A stretch of 64,000 nucleotides of DNA from Candidatus Tectomicrobia bacterium (GTDB lineage Bacteria > UBA8248): contig JACPUR010000017.1 in the NCBI GenBank assembly GCA_016192135.1, positions 62,001 through 126,000 of the forward strand, read 5' to 3'. The position numbers and the translations under genes are program-made. Below are positions 37,500-45,777 of this stretch, in pieces (the stretch's first letter is position 1; each line of letters begins with the position of its first letter). The notes under the pieces are model-generated. The model worked only from the letters and a program-made list of their open reading frames with translations. It searched no databases and had not been told where the DNA came from.

Positions 37500-38594
37500 T
37501 TACCGCAGCTGCAGCACTCCCGTCTCCTTGGCCATGAAGGCCTCGGCGAACGGATCCATCCGGCCGTCCGCCCCCGCCTTCTTGGCGTCCCCTCCCTCGA
37601 ACGTCAGCTGGAAGGCCTCCGGCGCGAGCTCGAGCGCGGCGCCCTCCAGGCCCGGCCTCAGGATGGTCCGGACGTTGTTCTTCGACGCGATGTGGGAGTA
37701 GTTCGAGAACCCCCAGGCGAGAATCCTCTTCGCGTCGTTGAAGCGGCTCTGGGACTGCGGGGAGCCGAACCCGACGCTGATGAGCCGCACCTTCCCCCGC
37801 TTGGCCGTGGCCACGAGGCTGAAGCCCGATTCCGGCGTGAAGCCCGTCTTCAGCCCGTCGAGGCCCTCGAACTGGCCCACCAGGCGGTTGGTGTTGCGGA
37901 GGTTGAACTTGCCTGGGCGGAAGGGCACCGTCCGGGTCGAGGTCCACTCGAGGACGAAGGGGTATTCCCGGATGAGGCGCCGGGCGAGGAGGGCGGCGTC
38001 GCGCGCGCTCATGAGGTTGGAGGGCCTGCCGTTCCGTTCGGGCAGGCCGTTGACGTTCACGAAGCGCGAGTCCGCCATGCCGAGCTGCCTGGCGCGCAGG
38101 TTCATCAGCCGGACGAAGGCCGGCTCGCTCGAGGCCACGTGCTCCGCCACCGCGAAGGCGGCGTCGTTCGCCGAGCTGATCATGACGGCCTTGAGCAGAT
38201 CCCGGAAGGCAAACACCTCTCCCGGCCGCAGGTACACCTGATGGCCCCCCACGCGCGACGCCGCGCGCGAGATTTTCACCCGGTCGCTCATGGCTGCCTT
38301 CTTCGCCCGGATGTGCTCGAAGGCGATGTAGGCGGTCATCATCTTGACGATGGAGGCCGGGATGACGGGCAGCCGGGGATTATGGGAGGCGAGAATCTGG
38401 CCGGAGTCGGCCTCGATCAGGATGGCCGAGCGGTAGGTGGGCCTGGGCTCCCGCGCGGGCGCCTTGGAGCGGGATGACGCTCCTTCCGCCCGGGAAAGCG
38501 GGGTGAGAGGAAGGAGGAAGAGAACGCCGGCCAGCGCCAAGGCCATGGCGCCAGCCGGCCGCCGCCCCGGGCAGAAACTTCCCTTGCAAGACAT
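37500..38594 (-). CDS. dacA: D-alanyl-D-alanine carboxypeptidase (S11, PBP5/DacA-like)
   Basis: Periplasmic penicillin-binding enzyme that trims the terminal D-Ala of peptidoglycan stem peptides. The 364-residue protein starts at ATG 38594 after AAGGGGG. It has a signal peptide (AMALALAGVLFLLPLTPLSRA), the active-site tetrad PASIVKMM (Ser81, Lys84), SAN (141-143) and KTG (249-251). A short beta domain follows; there is no clear amphipathic C-terminal anchor, so it may be soluble. It is a monocistronic unit with its own consensus promoter. Confidence 0.93.
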   Translation of the reverse strand: MSCKGSFCPGRRPAGAMALALAGVLFLLPLTPLSRAEGASSRSKAPAREPRPTYRSAILIEADSGQILASHNPRLPVIPASIVKMMTAYIAFEHIRAKKAAMSDRVKISRAASRVGGHQVYLRPGEVFAFRDLLKAVMISSANDAAFAVAEHVASSEPAFVRLMNLRARQLGMADSRFVNVNGLPERNGRPSNLMSARDAALLARRLIREYPFVLEWTSTRTVPFRPGKFNLRNTNRLVGQFEGLDGLKTGFTPESGFSLVATAKRGKVRLISVGFGSPQSQSRFNDAKRILAWGFSNYSHIASKNNVRTILRPGLEGAALELAPEAFQLTFEGGDAKKAGADGRMDPFAEAFMAKETGVLQLR

Positions 38595-38955
38595 GCAAGC
38601 CCCCTTGGCTCGTGCCCCGGGCGGAGGGCATGACTTGAAGCGGTTTCTTGGCCTGCTTATCCAACTATCTGATTTGCCTGAAGGATTATATGGCGGCCAT
38701 TAAAATTGTCAAAGAAAATCCGCCCATTTCGCATAATTTTGCTCAGCCGGGCAGATGCAGGGGGCGTGCCGCCGGGATTGGTTGAGGGCCGGCCGGACGC
38801 CAAGGGGACCGGTTTCTTGCTCCCTGGGGCGCCCTTTGTTAGGATGGCTCAATCCCGGGAGGATGACGGCCCGCCGCCCTGCTGTGAAAGGGTGCCCGTC
38901 TGCGGGGGGGGCGTAACCCATGCCGCTCAGGAAATGGCGGAAAAAGGAGAAGGAA
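38595..38955. other. Divergent intergenic region dacA/dapA
   Basis: A 361-base gap. It holds the dacA promoter (38685-38712, minus strand) on the dacA side. On the dapA side there is AAAAAGGAGAAGG just before the start, but no convincing consensus promoter for dapA was found. No small ORF with a credible ribosome site and no RNA motif (such as a lysine riboswitch) was recognised. Confidence 0.6.
38685..38712 (-). promoter_or_regulatory. Sigma70-type promoter of dacA
   Basis: Read on the minus strand: -35 TTGACA (38707-38712), 16-base spacer, -10 TATAAT (38685-38690). Both hexamers match the consensus exactly. This predicts a start near 38678 and an untranslated leader of about 84 bases to ATG 38594. 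Confidence 0.85.
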
Positions 38956-39849
38956 ATGCGGTTCAGAGGCTCGTACGTGGCGATGGTCACCCCCTTTCGC
39001 AACGGACAGCTCGACGAGGCGGGCATCCGCTCCCTGGTGGACTTCCATCTGGAGAACGGCACCCACGGGATTGTCGCGTGCGGCACCACGGGCGAGTCGG
39101 CGACCCTGAGCCACGAGGAGCACGACCGGGTCATCGAGATCGTCATCGAGCAGGTGGCCGGGCGGATCCCGGTCATCGCGGGCTCGGGCTCCAACAGCAC
39201 GGCCGAGGCCGTCCGCCGGACCCGGTTCGCCGAGAAGGCGGGCGCCGACGGCGCCCTGCTGGTCGCCCCCTACTACAACAAGCCGACCCAGGAAGGCCTC
39301 TACCAGCACTTCAAGGCCATCGCCGAGTCGGCCGACATCCCCATCGTCCTCTACAACGTGCCGGGGCGGACGGTGATCTCCATTCAGGCGGACACCATCG
39401 CCCGCCTCGCCGAAATCCCGAATATCGTCGGCGTCAAGGAGGCCACCGGAAACATCTCGAACACCTGCGAGATCATCTCCAAGGTCCCCAAGGACTTCAT
39501 CGTGCTGTCGGGGGACGACTTCGTGACCCTCCCCATGATGGCGATGGGGGCGGTGGGCACCATCTCCGTCACGGCCAACGTGGCCCCCGCCGACGTGGCC
39601 GAGATGTGCCAGGCCCAGCTCGACGGCGACCGCGCGCGCGCGCTCAGGCTCCACTACAAGATGTGGGAGCTCAACCAAATGATGTTCGTGGAGACGAACC
39701 CCATCCCGGCCAAGGCCACGCTCGCCATGATGGGCAGGCTCAAGCTGGAGTACCGGCTGCCGCTCTGCCCGCCCTCGGCGGCCAACATGAAGAAGCTCGA
39801 GGCCTTCGCGAAGTCCTACGGGCTCATCCCGGAGACGGTGACGGTCTAG
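38956..39849 (+). CDS. dapA: 4-hydroxy-tetrahydrodipicolinate synthase
   Basis: Condenses pyruvate with aspartate semialdehyde in lysine/diaminopimelate synthesis. The 297-residue TIM-barrel starts at ATG 38956 behind AAGGAGAAGG; an upstream in-frame ATG (38920) adds a non-homologous tail. Catalytic features are present: Schiff-base Lys161 (GVKEAT), Tyr133 (VLYNVPGRT), the GTTGE phosphate motif (43-47) and YYNKPTQEGLY. As some family members use other keto acids, and it lies next to an ABC importer, DapA is the likeliest but not the only reading. Confidence 0.88.
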   Translation: MRFRGSYVAMVTPFRNGQLDEAGIRSLVDFHLENGTHGIVACGTTGESATLSHEEHDRVIEIVIEQVAGRIPVIAGSGSNSTAEAVRRTRFAEKAGADGALLVAPYYNKPTQEGLYQHFKAIAESADIPIVLYNVPGRTVISIQADTIARLAEIPNIVGVKEATGNISNTCEIISKVPKDFIVLSGDDFVTLPMMAMGAVGTISVTANVAPADVAEMCQAQLDGDRARALRLHYKMWELNQMMFVETNPIPAKATLAMMGRLKLEYRLPLCPPSAANMKKLEAFAKSYGLIPETVTV

Positions 39850-39870
39850 CTTTCCAGGCGCGCAACCGGA

Positions 39871-39904
39871 GGGGGCGGGGAGCATCCCCGCCCCCTTTTC
39901 CTTT
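39871..39904 (+). terminator. Rho-independent terminator after dapA
   Basis: GGGGGCGGGG (39871-39880), loop AGCAT, CCCCGCCCCC (39886-39895), then TTTTCCTTT. It is a ten-pair stem, 21 bases after the dapA stop, which separates dapA from the importer genes. Confidence 0.9.
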
Positions 39905-39990
39905 GGCCGCGCGCCGCAGGCCATTCGGGGCGCAAAGCCCTTATCCCCTTCTTCCTCAATGGGATAGACGCCGGCCGCCCGGCTTTTCCC

Positions 39991-40019
39991 TTGACCCGCC
40001 GGATGGGTGCCAGTATAAT
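39991..40019 (+). promoter_or_regulatory. Sigma70-type promoter of the substrate-binding-protein gene
   Basis: -35 TTGACC (39991-39996), 17-base spacer, -10 TATAAT (40014-40019). Predicted start near 40026. The same TTGACC -35 recurs before the permease gene and before the Fe-S gene at 59592. Confidence 0.82.
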
Positions 40020-40159
40020 TTCTTATCCTCATAAACCATCTACTTCGCTTTAAATCCGGGTGCGGCCGAAGCAACAGGCGTCATGGGGCCTTCTCTTTTC
40101 TTTCCGGCCGGCGGCTCCCGGGCCGCCACAGCGCATCTCTTTATGAGGAGAAGAAAAAC

Positions 40160-41176
40160 ATGACCAGATCGCGAATGCCCGGGCTCATTGCGGCGGCCGT
40201 CCTGCTTGCGGCCGGCCCCGCTCTCGCGGCGGAGGACGCCGTCCCGCGGGCCGCCAAGAAGGAGGGCAAGGTCACCTGGTACACCGCGGTCTCCCTGCCC
40301 GTGGCGCAGGAGGTCTGCCAGAAGTTCATGAAGAAGCACCCGGGCATCGAGTGCATCGTGCACCGCGACGGCTCGGGCAAGCTCTATCAGCGCTACCTCC
40401 AGGAGGCCAAGGGGAACATCTACGTGGCCGACGTGTACCACACCTCGAACTACGGCCACTTCCTCGCCATGAAGGACAAGCATTTCCTCGCCTACAAGCC
40501 CAAGGGAACGGAGAAGTTCAACCGCTCCTTCGTGATCGATCACGGTCAATGGACCATCCTCCGGGCGGCCGTGCTCGTGCCCTTCTACAACTCCGCCAAG
40601 GTCTCGGCGGCCGAGGCCCCCAAGAGCTGGAAGGATCTCACCGATCCCAAGTGGAAGAACCGGATGGTGCACTCCCATCCGGCCTACAGCGGGTTCGTGA
40701 CCAACGGCATGCTCCTCAACATCAAGCACCACGGCGAGGACTACTACAAGAAGCTCGCCGCCAACAAGCCGAAGGTCGTCCAGTCGGCCCTCGCCTCCAT
40801 CCCCCTGGTGGCCCGGGGCGAGGCGGACGTGGGGGCGGGCACGGTCTCCTACGGGCTCTTCGAGGCGATCAAGAAGGGCGAGCCGCTCAAGGTGGTGATC
40901 CCGGCGGAGGGTGTGCCCCTGGTCTCCTCGCCCAATTCCATCCTGAAGAAGGCGCCCCATCCTAATGCCTCCAAGGTATTCACCGACTACATGTTCAGCC
41001 TCGAGGGCCAGCAGATATTCGCCAACCGTTTCCTCTACGTCGGCCATCCGGGCGTGAAGTATCCGAAGGGGCTTCCGAGCCTCGACGAGTTGAAACTCGA
41101 GGTCATCTCTCCCGAGGTATTGAAGAAGGAGAACAAGAACATGCAGCAGCTGTTCCGCAAGCTGTTCGGGGTCTAG
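40160..41176 (+). CDS. ABC transporter substrate-binding protein (ferric-type fold, substrate unknown)
   Basis: Periplasmic binding protein of 338 residues behind GAGGAG, with a signal peptide (LIAAAVLLAAGPALAA; cleavage about residue 23). Class II/type 2 fold: GKVTWYTAVSLPVAQEVCQKF, RYLQEAKGNIYVADVYHTSN, KSWKDLTDPKWKNRM, GEADVGAGTVSYGLFEAIKKG. Fe(III)-binding relatives carry an adjacent Tyr-Tyr pair in the last region; here it reads TVSYGLF, so iron is doubtful. Relatives also bind phosphonates or organic anions. A terminator follows, so it can be made in excess over the membrane subunits. Confidence 0.85.
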   Translation: MTRSRMPGLIAAAVLLAAGPALAAEDAVPRAAKKEGKVTWYTAVSLPVAQEVCQKFMKKHPGIECIVHRDGSGKLYQRYLQEAKGNIYVADVYHTSNYGHFLAMKDKHFLAYKPKGTEKFNRSFVIDHGQWTILRAAVLVPFYNSAKVSAAEAPKSWKDLTDPKWKNRMVHSHPAYSGFVTNGMLLNIKHHGEDYYKKLAANKPKVVQSALASIPLVARGEADVGAGTVSYGLFEAIKKGEPLKVVIPAEGVPLVSSPNSILKKAPHPNASKVFTDYMFSLEGQQIFANRFLYVGHPGVKYPKGLPSLDELKLEVISPEVLKKENKNMQQLFRKLFGV

Positions 41177-41197
41177 GCGCCGCGGAGTGAAGGATTG

Positions 41198-41230
41198 GGG
41201 GGCGGGGGGCATCCCCCGCCCCCTTTTTTT
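41198..41230 (+). terminator. Rho-independent terminator after the binding-protein gene
   Basis: GGGGGCGGGGG (41198-41208), loop GCAT, CCCCCGCCCCC (41213-41223), followed by seven T. It is an 11-pair stem, and one of the strongest in the window. It lies 21 bases after the stop. Confidence 0.92.
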
Positions 41231-41296
41231 CGCCTCCCCGCACCTCCCGGCCGGATTTTCATCCAACGCATTGAAACCCTTCGCTGTAGGGGCTCC

Positions 41297-41325
41297 TTGA
41301 CCGCCCCCCGCTAGGCCGCTAGAAT
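41297..41325 (+). promoter_or_regulatory. Sigma70-type promoter of the permease-ATPase-dehydrogenase genes
   Basis: -35 TTGACC (41297-41302), 17-base spacer, -10 TAGAAT (41320-41325; one mismatch to consensus). Placed after the strong terminator, it gives the membrane subunits their own transcript. Confidence 0.75.
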
Positions 41326-41503
41326 TCGGGGCACCGTAAGGATGTTTCGGGGAATGGGACGGGAGGCGTGGAAGGCCGCTCCTTCCGTTCGGGGATTTTC
41401 CGGGCTCGCGGGCGCGGGCCCTCCCGACGCAAACTTTCTCTTGGCCTGCCTCTCTTGCCGCGGGAGAGGGACGCATCCCCAGCCCGGATGGATGAGGTTC
41501 AGG

Positions 41504-43228
41504 ATGGCAACGGTTCTTTCGCCGGCGACGGTAGTGCAGAAGCCCTTCCGGCGCGGGTTCGATTACACCACGCTCTTCTGGATAGGCACGGCCGTCATCC
41601 TGGCCATCCTCATCCTCAATCCGATCTTCTACCTCTTCAAGGAGAGCTTCACGGCGAAGGGCGACGAGGGCGGCTGGACGCTGATGAACTACGTGGAGGC
41701 GTTCAGCAATCCCCTTTACTACAGCCCGATCGTGGCCACGCTCTGGATCTCCCTCTCCGTCGGCGTCCTCTCTCTCGTCATCGGCGCCTCCATCGCCTGG
41801 TGCGTGAGCCGCACCGACATTCCCATGGCCAACATGATCCGGAACCTCATCCTCGCCTCCTTCGTCACGCCTCCCTTCCTCGGGGCCATCGCGTGGATCT
41901 TCCTCGCCGGCCCGCGTGAGGGCTGGCTGAACGATATCTTCCGCGCGGTGACCTTCGCCGGGGACGATTCCTACCTGTTCAACATCTTCTCCCTGGGGGG
42001 CGTGATCTTCGCCATCACCCTCTATACCTTCCCGCTGGTCTTCATCGTGGTGATGGCCGCGCTCAACAACATCTCCTCCGACATCGAGGACGCCGCGAAC
42101 ATCGCCGGGGGCGGCACCTTCTCGACCATGGTGAACATCACGCTACCCCTGGTGCTCCCGGCCCTGTTCGCGGGCTTCATCATGGCGGTGCTCGAGGCCA
42201 TGATCCTCTTCGGCACCCCGGCCATCCTGGCCATCCCGGCCCGGATGCACGTCATGACGACCCAGCTGCGGGCCTTCATGGCCTCCGAGGAGAACCTAGT
42301 GGGGCTGGCCGCGGCGTACTCCATGCCCATGCTGGTCGTCGCCGTGTGGCTGATATACTCGCGCGGCCGGATTCTCGGGAAGCGGGGCTTCGCCACCGTG
42401 GGGGGCAAGGGAGGCCAGCGGCGCCCCCAGAAGCTCGGGGCGTGGCGCTACCCCGTCCTCGCCCTGTGCCTCATCCCGCTGGCCTGCGCCGTCGTGCTGC
42501 CCTACGTCGCGCTGCTCCTCACCTCGTTCATGCGCACCCTGGGGGGCGGGCTGACCTGGGACAACATGACCTTCGCCAACTACGTCTTCATCTGGAACAA
42601 CGACGCCGTGTGGGGCTCCATCGGGAACACCATCGGCCTGGCCGTCGCCGCGGCCACCGCGGCCGCCGGCCTGGCCGGCGTCATCGCCTACGTCTCCCAG
42701 CGCCGCATCGTCTGGGGCCACCAGTACATGAGCTTCCTCGCCACCCTGCCCATCGCCATTCCGGGCATCGTGCTGGCCGTGGGCCTCTTCGCCGCCTACA
42801 CGAAGCAGCCCTTCGTCCTCTACGGCACGCTGTGGATCATGTTCTTCGCCTACCTGACCAAGTACCTCCCGTTGGCGTTCCAGACGAGCAACGCCGCGCT
42901 GATGAGCGTGCATCCCGAGCTCGAGGAGTGCAGCCGCATCCTGGGCGCGAACCGCATCCAGGTCTTCTGGGACGTGACCATCCCCCTGTTCAAGGTGGGC
43001 CTTGTCGCCTCCTGGATCCTGGTCTTCATGCCCTCGCTGCGGGAGCTCAGTGCCTCGGTGCTGCTCTGGACCACCAACACGAAGGTCATCTCGGTCGTCA
43101 TCATCGACCTGTACGAGGAGAACCTCCTGGGCGCCATCTCGGCCCTGGGGGTGGTGCTCCTGCTCATCACGCTCGTCGCCGTCCTGGCCGGGTTCCGCCT
43201 GGCGGGCCGCGATTTCATGAAGGCATAG
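41504..43228 (+). CDS. ABC transporter permease, two fused permease domains (FbpB type)
   Basis: 574-residue inner-membrane protein with about 12 TM segments and two BPD_transp_1 domains. The EAA loops are near EDAANIAGGGTFSTMVNITLP and EECSRILGANRIQVFWDVTIP. ATG 41504 is preferred (purine-rich GATGAGGTTCAGG before it); ATG 41492 is an alternative. The fusion of two permease halves is typical of Fe(III)/2-aminoethylphosphonate-type importers. The stop is ten bases from the ATPase gene. Confidence 0.88.
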   Translation: MATVLSPATVVQKPFRRGFDYTTLFWIGTAVILAILILNPIFYLFKESFTAKGDEGGWTLMNYVEAFSNPLYYSPIVATLWISLSVGVLSLVIGASIAWCVSRTDIPMANMIRNLILASFVTPPFLGAIAWIFLAGPREGWLNDIFRAVTFAGDDSYLFNIFSLGGVIFAITLYTFPLVFIVVMAALNNISSDIEDAANIAGGGTFSTMVNITLPLVLPALFAGFIMAVLEAMILFGTPAILAIPARMHVMTTQLRAFMASEENLVGLAAAYSMPMLVVAVWLIYSRGRILGKRGFATVGGKGGQRRPQKLGAWRYPVLALCLIPLACAVVLPYVALLLTSFMRTLGGGLTWDNMTFANYVFIWNNDAVWGSIGNTIGLAVAAATAAAGLAGVIAYVSQRRIVWGHQYMSFLATLPIAIPGIVLAVGLFAAYTKQPFVLYGTLWIMFFAYLTKYLPLAFQTSNAALMSVHPELEECSRILGANRIQVFWDVTIPLFKVGLVASWILVFMPSLRELSASVLLWTTNTKVISVVIIDLYEENLLGAISALGVVLLLITLVAVLAGFRLAGRDFMKA

Positions 43229-43237
43229 GGGACCCGC

Positions 43238-44314
43238 GTGGCGACGCTCTCTCTCGGGAAGCTCCTCAAGATCTTCGGCACCGGCGTCCGGGCCGTGGAC
43301 GAGATCGACCTCCAGATCGAGCACGGCGAGATGGTCTCCCTCCTCGGCCCTTCGGGCTGCGGGAAGACTACCACCCTGCGCCTCGTCGCGGGCTTCCTCG
43401 ATCCCGACGGAGGGGAGATCCGGGTGGACGGGAACGTCGTCTCCCGCACGGGCTGGGTGCTCCCGCCCGAGCGCCGCTCCATGAGCATGATTTTCCAGAG
43501 CTACGCCATCTGGCCCCACAAGACCGTCTTCCAGAACGTTGGCTACGGCCTCAAGTTCCGGAACGTCACGGCCCAGGAGGCGGAGAAGAAGGTGCGCTAC
43601 ATCCTCTCGGTGGTCCGGATGGAGCACCTGGCCGGGCGCTACCCGGCCGAGCTGTCAGGCGGCCAGCAGCAGCGGGTGGCCCTCGCGCGGGCCCTGGTGG
43701 TGGAACCCTCCATCCTCCTCCTGGACGAACCCCTCTCGAACCTCGACGCCGGCCTCCGCGAGGAGATGCGCTTCGAGATCCGCCGCCTCCACGACGAGTT
43801 CCACATCACGAGCATCTACGTCACCCACGACCAGTCCGAGGCAATGGTCACGAGTGACCGCATCTGCGTCATGAACCACGGCCGCATCGAGCAGGTGGGG
43901 GACGCCCAGGAGATCTACAATCACCCCCGCACCCGCTTCGTCGCCGAGTTCATCGGGGTGACGAACTGCGTCGAGGGCTCGGCCCAGGAGCCGGGCCTCT
44001 TCGTGGCGGGGGAGGGCCTGAAGCTCCGGACCAACGGCTCCGCGGTCACCGGCGGCCGGCAGGTCGCCTCCATCCGGCCCCACCGCATCCATATCGCCGA
44101 GCCCTCGGCCACGCCCACCGACGGCCTGAACGTGCTAGAGGGGGAGGTGACGCAGGAGTACTTCTTCGGGAACTCGGTGGACTACCGGGTGAGGGTGAAG
44201 GGGCTGCCCGACCTCCTCCGCGTGGAGAGCGACCCGGACCGCATCTTCGCCCCCGGCAGCCGGGTGCGTCTCCTCATCGAGCCCCGCGCCGTCATCCTCG
44301 TCCAAGACAACTAG
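43238..44314 (+). CDS. ABC transporter ATP-binding protein (FbpC/PotA type)
   Basis: 358-residue ATPase, GTG start. Walker A LLGPSGCGKTTTLRLVAG, Q-loop MIFQSYAIWPHKTVFQNV (family-typical), signature [15 protein letters not shown], Walker B ILLLDEPLSNLD, H-loop YVTHDQSEAM, then a C-terminal TOBE/MOP-like domain (~240-358). It powers the permease encoded immediately upstream. Confidence 0.92.
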   Translation: MATLSLGKLLKIFGTGVRAVDEIDLQIEHGEMVSLLGPSGCGKTTTLRLVAGFLDPDGGEIRVDGNVVSRTGWVLPPERRSMSMIFQSYAIWPHKTVFQNVGYGLKFRNVTAQEAEKKVRYILSVVRMEHLAGRYPAELSGGQQQRVALARALVVEPSILLLDEPLSNLDAGLREEMRFEIRRLHDEFHITSIYVTHDQSEAMVTSDRICVMNHGRIEQVGDAQEIYNHPRTRFVAEFIGVTNCVEGSAQEPGLFVAGEGLKLRTNGSAVTGGRQVASIRPHRIHIAEPSATPTDGLNVLEGEVTQEYFFGNSVDYRVRVKGLPDLLRVESDPDRIFAPGSRVRLLIEPRAVILVQDN

Positions 44315-44321
44315 CCTCCCC

Positions 44322-45284
44322 GTGCGCATCGTCATCCCGGACGACGGGGATCGCCTCTTCCCGGGCTCCGAGGCGCTGGAGCGGCTCCGGCGACTGGGCG
44401 CCGTCTCCTACCACGGCGACACGGCCCAAAGTCCCGAGGCCCTGCTGGACCGCCTCGGGGGCGCCGAGATCATCCTCACCACCCGCTACAAGACCGACTT
44501 CAAGAGCACGGACATCCTCGATCGCCTTCCGGCCCTGCGGATGATCTCGGTGATGGGCACCCGCCCCCGCATGATCGACATGGGGCGCGCCCGGGCCCGC
44601 GGGATCACCGTCACCGTCACCCCGGCCGCGAGCGCCCCCTCCGTGGCTGAGCATACGATCATGCTCCTCCTCGCCCTCGCCAAGCAGATGCCCTTCATGG
44701 TGCCCGCCATGAAGGAGGGCGGCTGGCCCCGGCGCCCGGGCGTCGAGGTGGAGGGGAAGACCATGGGCCTCCTGGGGTTCGGGAACATCGGCCGGCGGGT
44801 CTGCCGGATGGCGGCCGCCCTGGGGATGCGGGTGCTGGCCTGGTCGAAGAACATGACGCCCGCCCGCGCCGCCGCGGAGGGCGCCCGGGCGGCCTCCCTG
44901 GAGGAGTGCCTCGGGGCGGATTTCGTGGTGCTCCTCCTCCACGCCACTCCCGAGACGCGCGGGCTCCTCTCCCGGGAGCGCCTCGCGCGCATGAAGCCCG
45001 CCGCCTACCTCGTGAACACCGCCCGCGCCGCCCTGGTGGACATGGAGGCCCTCTGCGAGGCGCTGCGCCAGAAGAAGATCGCGGGGGCGGGCCTCGACGT
45101 CTTCGAGCCGGACGAGCCCCTGCCGGCCGGCTCCCCCCTCCGCGCGCTCGATAACGTCCTGCTCACCCCCCACTCCGCCTGGGACACCGAGGGCACCCAG
45201 GGCCGCTTCGTCTCCCTGACGGTGGACAACATCGAGGCTTGGCTCCAGGGCCGCCCCCGGAACGTCGTCACCGGGGACGCCTGA
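44322..45284 (+). CDS. D-isomer specific 2-hydroxyacid dehydrogenase
   Basis: NAD-dependent enzyme of 320 residues, GTG start seven bases after the ATPase stop. Rossmann motif GLLGFGNIGRRVCRMAAALGM (residues ~147-167), the Arg-region NTARAALVDMEAL, the acidic LDVFEPDEPLPAGSPL and catalytic His in LTPHSAWDTEG. Its place in the importer operon suggests that the imported compound, or a product of it, is a 2-hydroxy- or 2-oxo-acid (inference). Confidence 0.9.
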   Translation: MRIVIPDDGDRLFPGSEALERLRRLGAVSYHGDTAQSPEALLDRLGGAEIILTTRYKTDFKSTDILDRLPALRMISVMGTRPRMIDMGRARARGITVTVTPAASAPSVAEHTIMLLLALAKQMPFMVPAMKEGGWPRRPGVEVEGKTMGLLGFGNIGRRVCRMAAALGMRVLAWSKNMTPARAAAEGARAASLEECLGADFVVLLLHATPETRGLLSRERLARMKPAAYLVNTARAALVDMEALCEALRQKKIAGAGLDVFEPDEPLPAGSPLRALDNVLLTPHSAWDTEGTQGRFVSLTVDNIEAWLQGRPRNVVTGDA

Positions 45285-45582
45285 GGGGCCGGGGCCGCAC
45301 TTCGGGAGCGGCGAAATTTTTTTTGCCTCGAAGAATATCGGGGAAAATCCCGAAATGACGGCCTCTTTCCCGCCGCGCGTCTTCATTTTCCTGGCGGGAA
45401 TATCGTGGAATATCGTAGACACCCCCTTTCTCCCGCGCCTTTTTCCAGACAGAACCTCGAGCTTCCCCTCCGGCCCGCGCAGGGAGGGCGGGGGTGCCCC
45501 GGCGGGCGAGGCCCCCAGGGGAAGGTACGCCCCCGCCGCTCCGGGCCCGTTACCGCAATTTCGCGCAGGTTCATGGATCGGT

Positions 45583-45610
45583 AAAAAATCCTGCCGCGGC
45601 AGGTTTTTTT
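45583..45610. terminator. Bidirectional rho-independent terminator
   Basis: A perfect palindrome CCTGCCGCGGCAGG (45590-45603) flanked by six A on the left and seven T on the right. It can act on transcripts of either strand, and lies 298 bases after the plus-strand dehydrogenase. Confidence 0.88.
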
Positions 45611-45611
45611 C

Positions 45612-45639
45612 GTAGGGGCGAGGCATGCCTCGCCCCCAC
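45612..45639. repeat. GTAGGGGCG palindrome (REP-like, single)
   Basis: The arms GTAGGGGCGAGGCA and TGCCTCGCCCCCAC form a near-perfect palindrome of 28 bases centred on CATG. The outer GTAGGGGCG arm is shared with the doublets at 37391 and 49690 and with the palindromes at 48781 and 52662. Confidence 0.7.
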
Positions 45640-45706
45640 CCGCGGCCCACAAAAAGGGGTGGCGGCGGCGTCCTTCTTCAGGCGGGAAGGGCATCGAAGG
45701 GACAAC

Positions 45707-45739
45707 AAAAATCCCGCCCCTGGCCGGGGGCGGGATTTT
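45707..45739 (-). terminator. Rho-independent terminator of ino1
   Basis: AAAATCCCGCCCC (45708-45720), loop TGGCCG, GGGGCGGGATTTT (45727-45739). The 13-pair stem has A/T-rich feet on both sides, about 38 bases past the ino1 stop on the minus strand. Confidence 0.88.
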
Positions 45740-45777
45740 GAAATTCGGAGCGGAGTGAGGGCCGGCCGGGCGCGGCG

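Larger units (their letters stand above)
39850..40159 (+). other. Intergenic region dapA/ABC importer
   Basis: A 310-base gap containing the dapA terminator, the promoter of the binding-protein gene (39991-40019) and a roughly 134-base leader. Inside the leader is a GGCGGC/GCCGCC hairpin (40110-40127) about 30 bases before the start. No ORF or known riboswitch motif was recognised in the leader. Confidence 0.6.
41177..41503 (+). other. Intergenic region binding protein/permease
   Basis: A 327-base gap with the terminator at 41198-41230, the permease promoter at 41297-41325 and a leader of about 172 bases. The leader contains an in-frame upstream extension of the permease frame (from 41342) with an uncharged, non-homologous sequence. 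It is regarded as untranslated here. Confidence 0.6.
45285..45777. other. Palindrome-rich intergenic region
   Basis: About 490 bases between the dehydrogenase (+) and ino1 (-) stops. From left to right: AT-rich runs (AAATTTTTTTTG), a repeat of GAATATCG-like blocks near 45335 and 45402, a bidirectional terminator (45583-45610), a REP-like palindrome (45612-45639) and the ino1 terminator (45707-45739). No credible gene was found; short open frames here lack ribosome sites and homologous patterns. Confidence 0.65.

Noticed and set aside
38595-38955. Lysine riboswitch upstream of dapA
   Set aside because: No long leader with the conserved core and no recognisable helical plan; only a ribosome site was seen.
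40160-44314. Iron(III) importer fbpABC
   Set aside because: The expected Tyr-Tyr iron ligands are not visible and no iron-regulated operator was recognised; kept as an unassigned ferric-type importer.
45285-45777. Small genes or a CRISPR-like array in the palindrome-rich gap
   Set aside because: The elements are single hairpins and terminators of different sequence with no regular spacers, and short frames have no ribosome sites.
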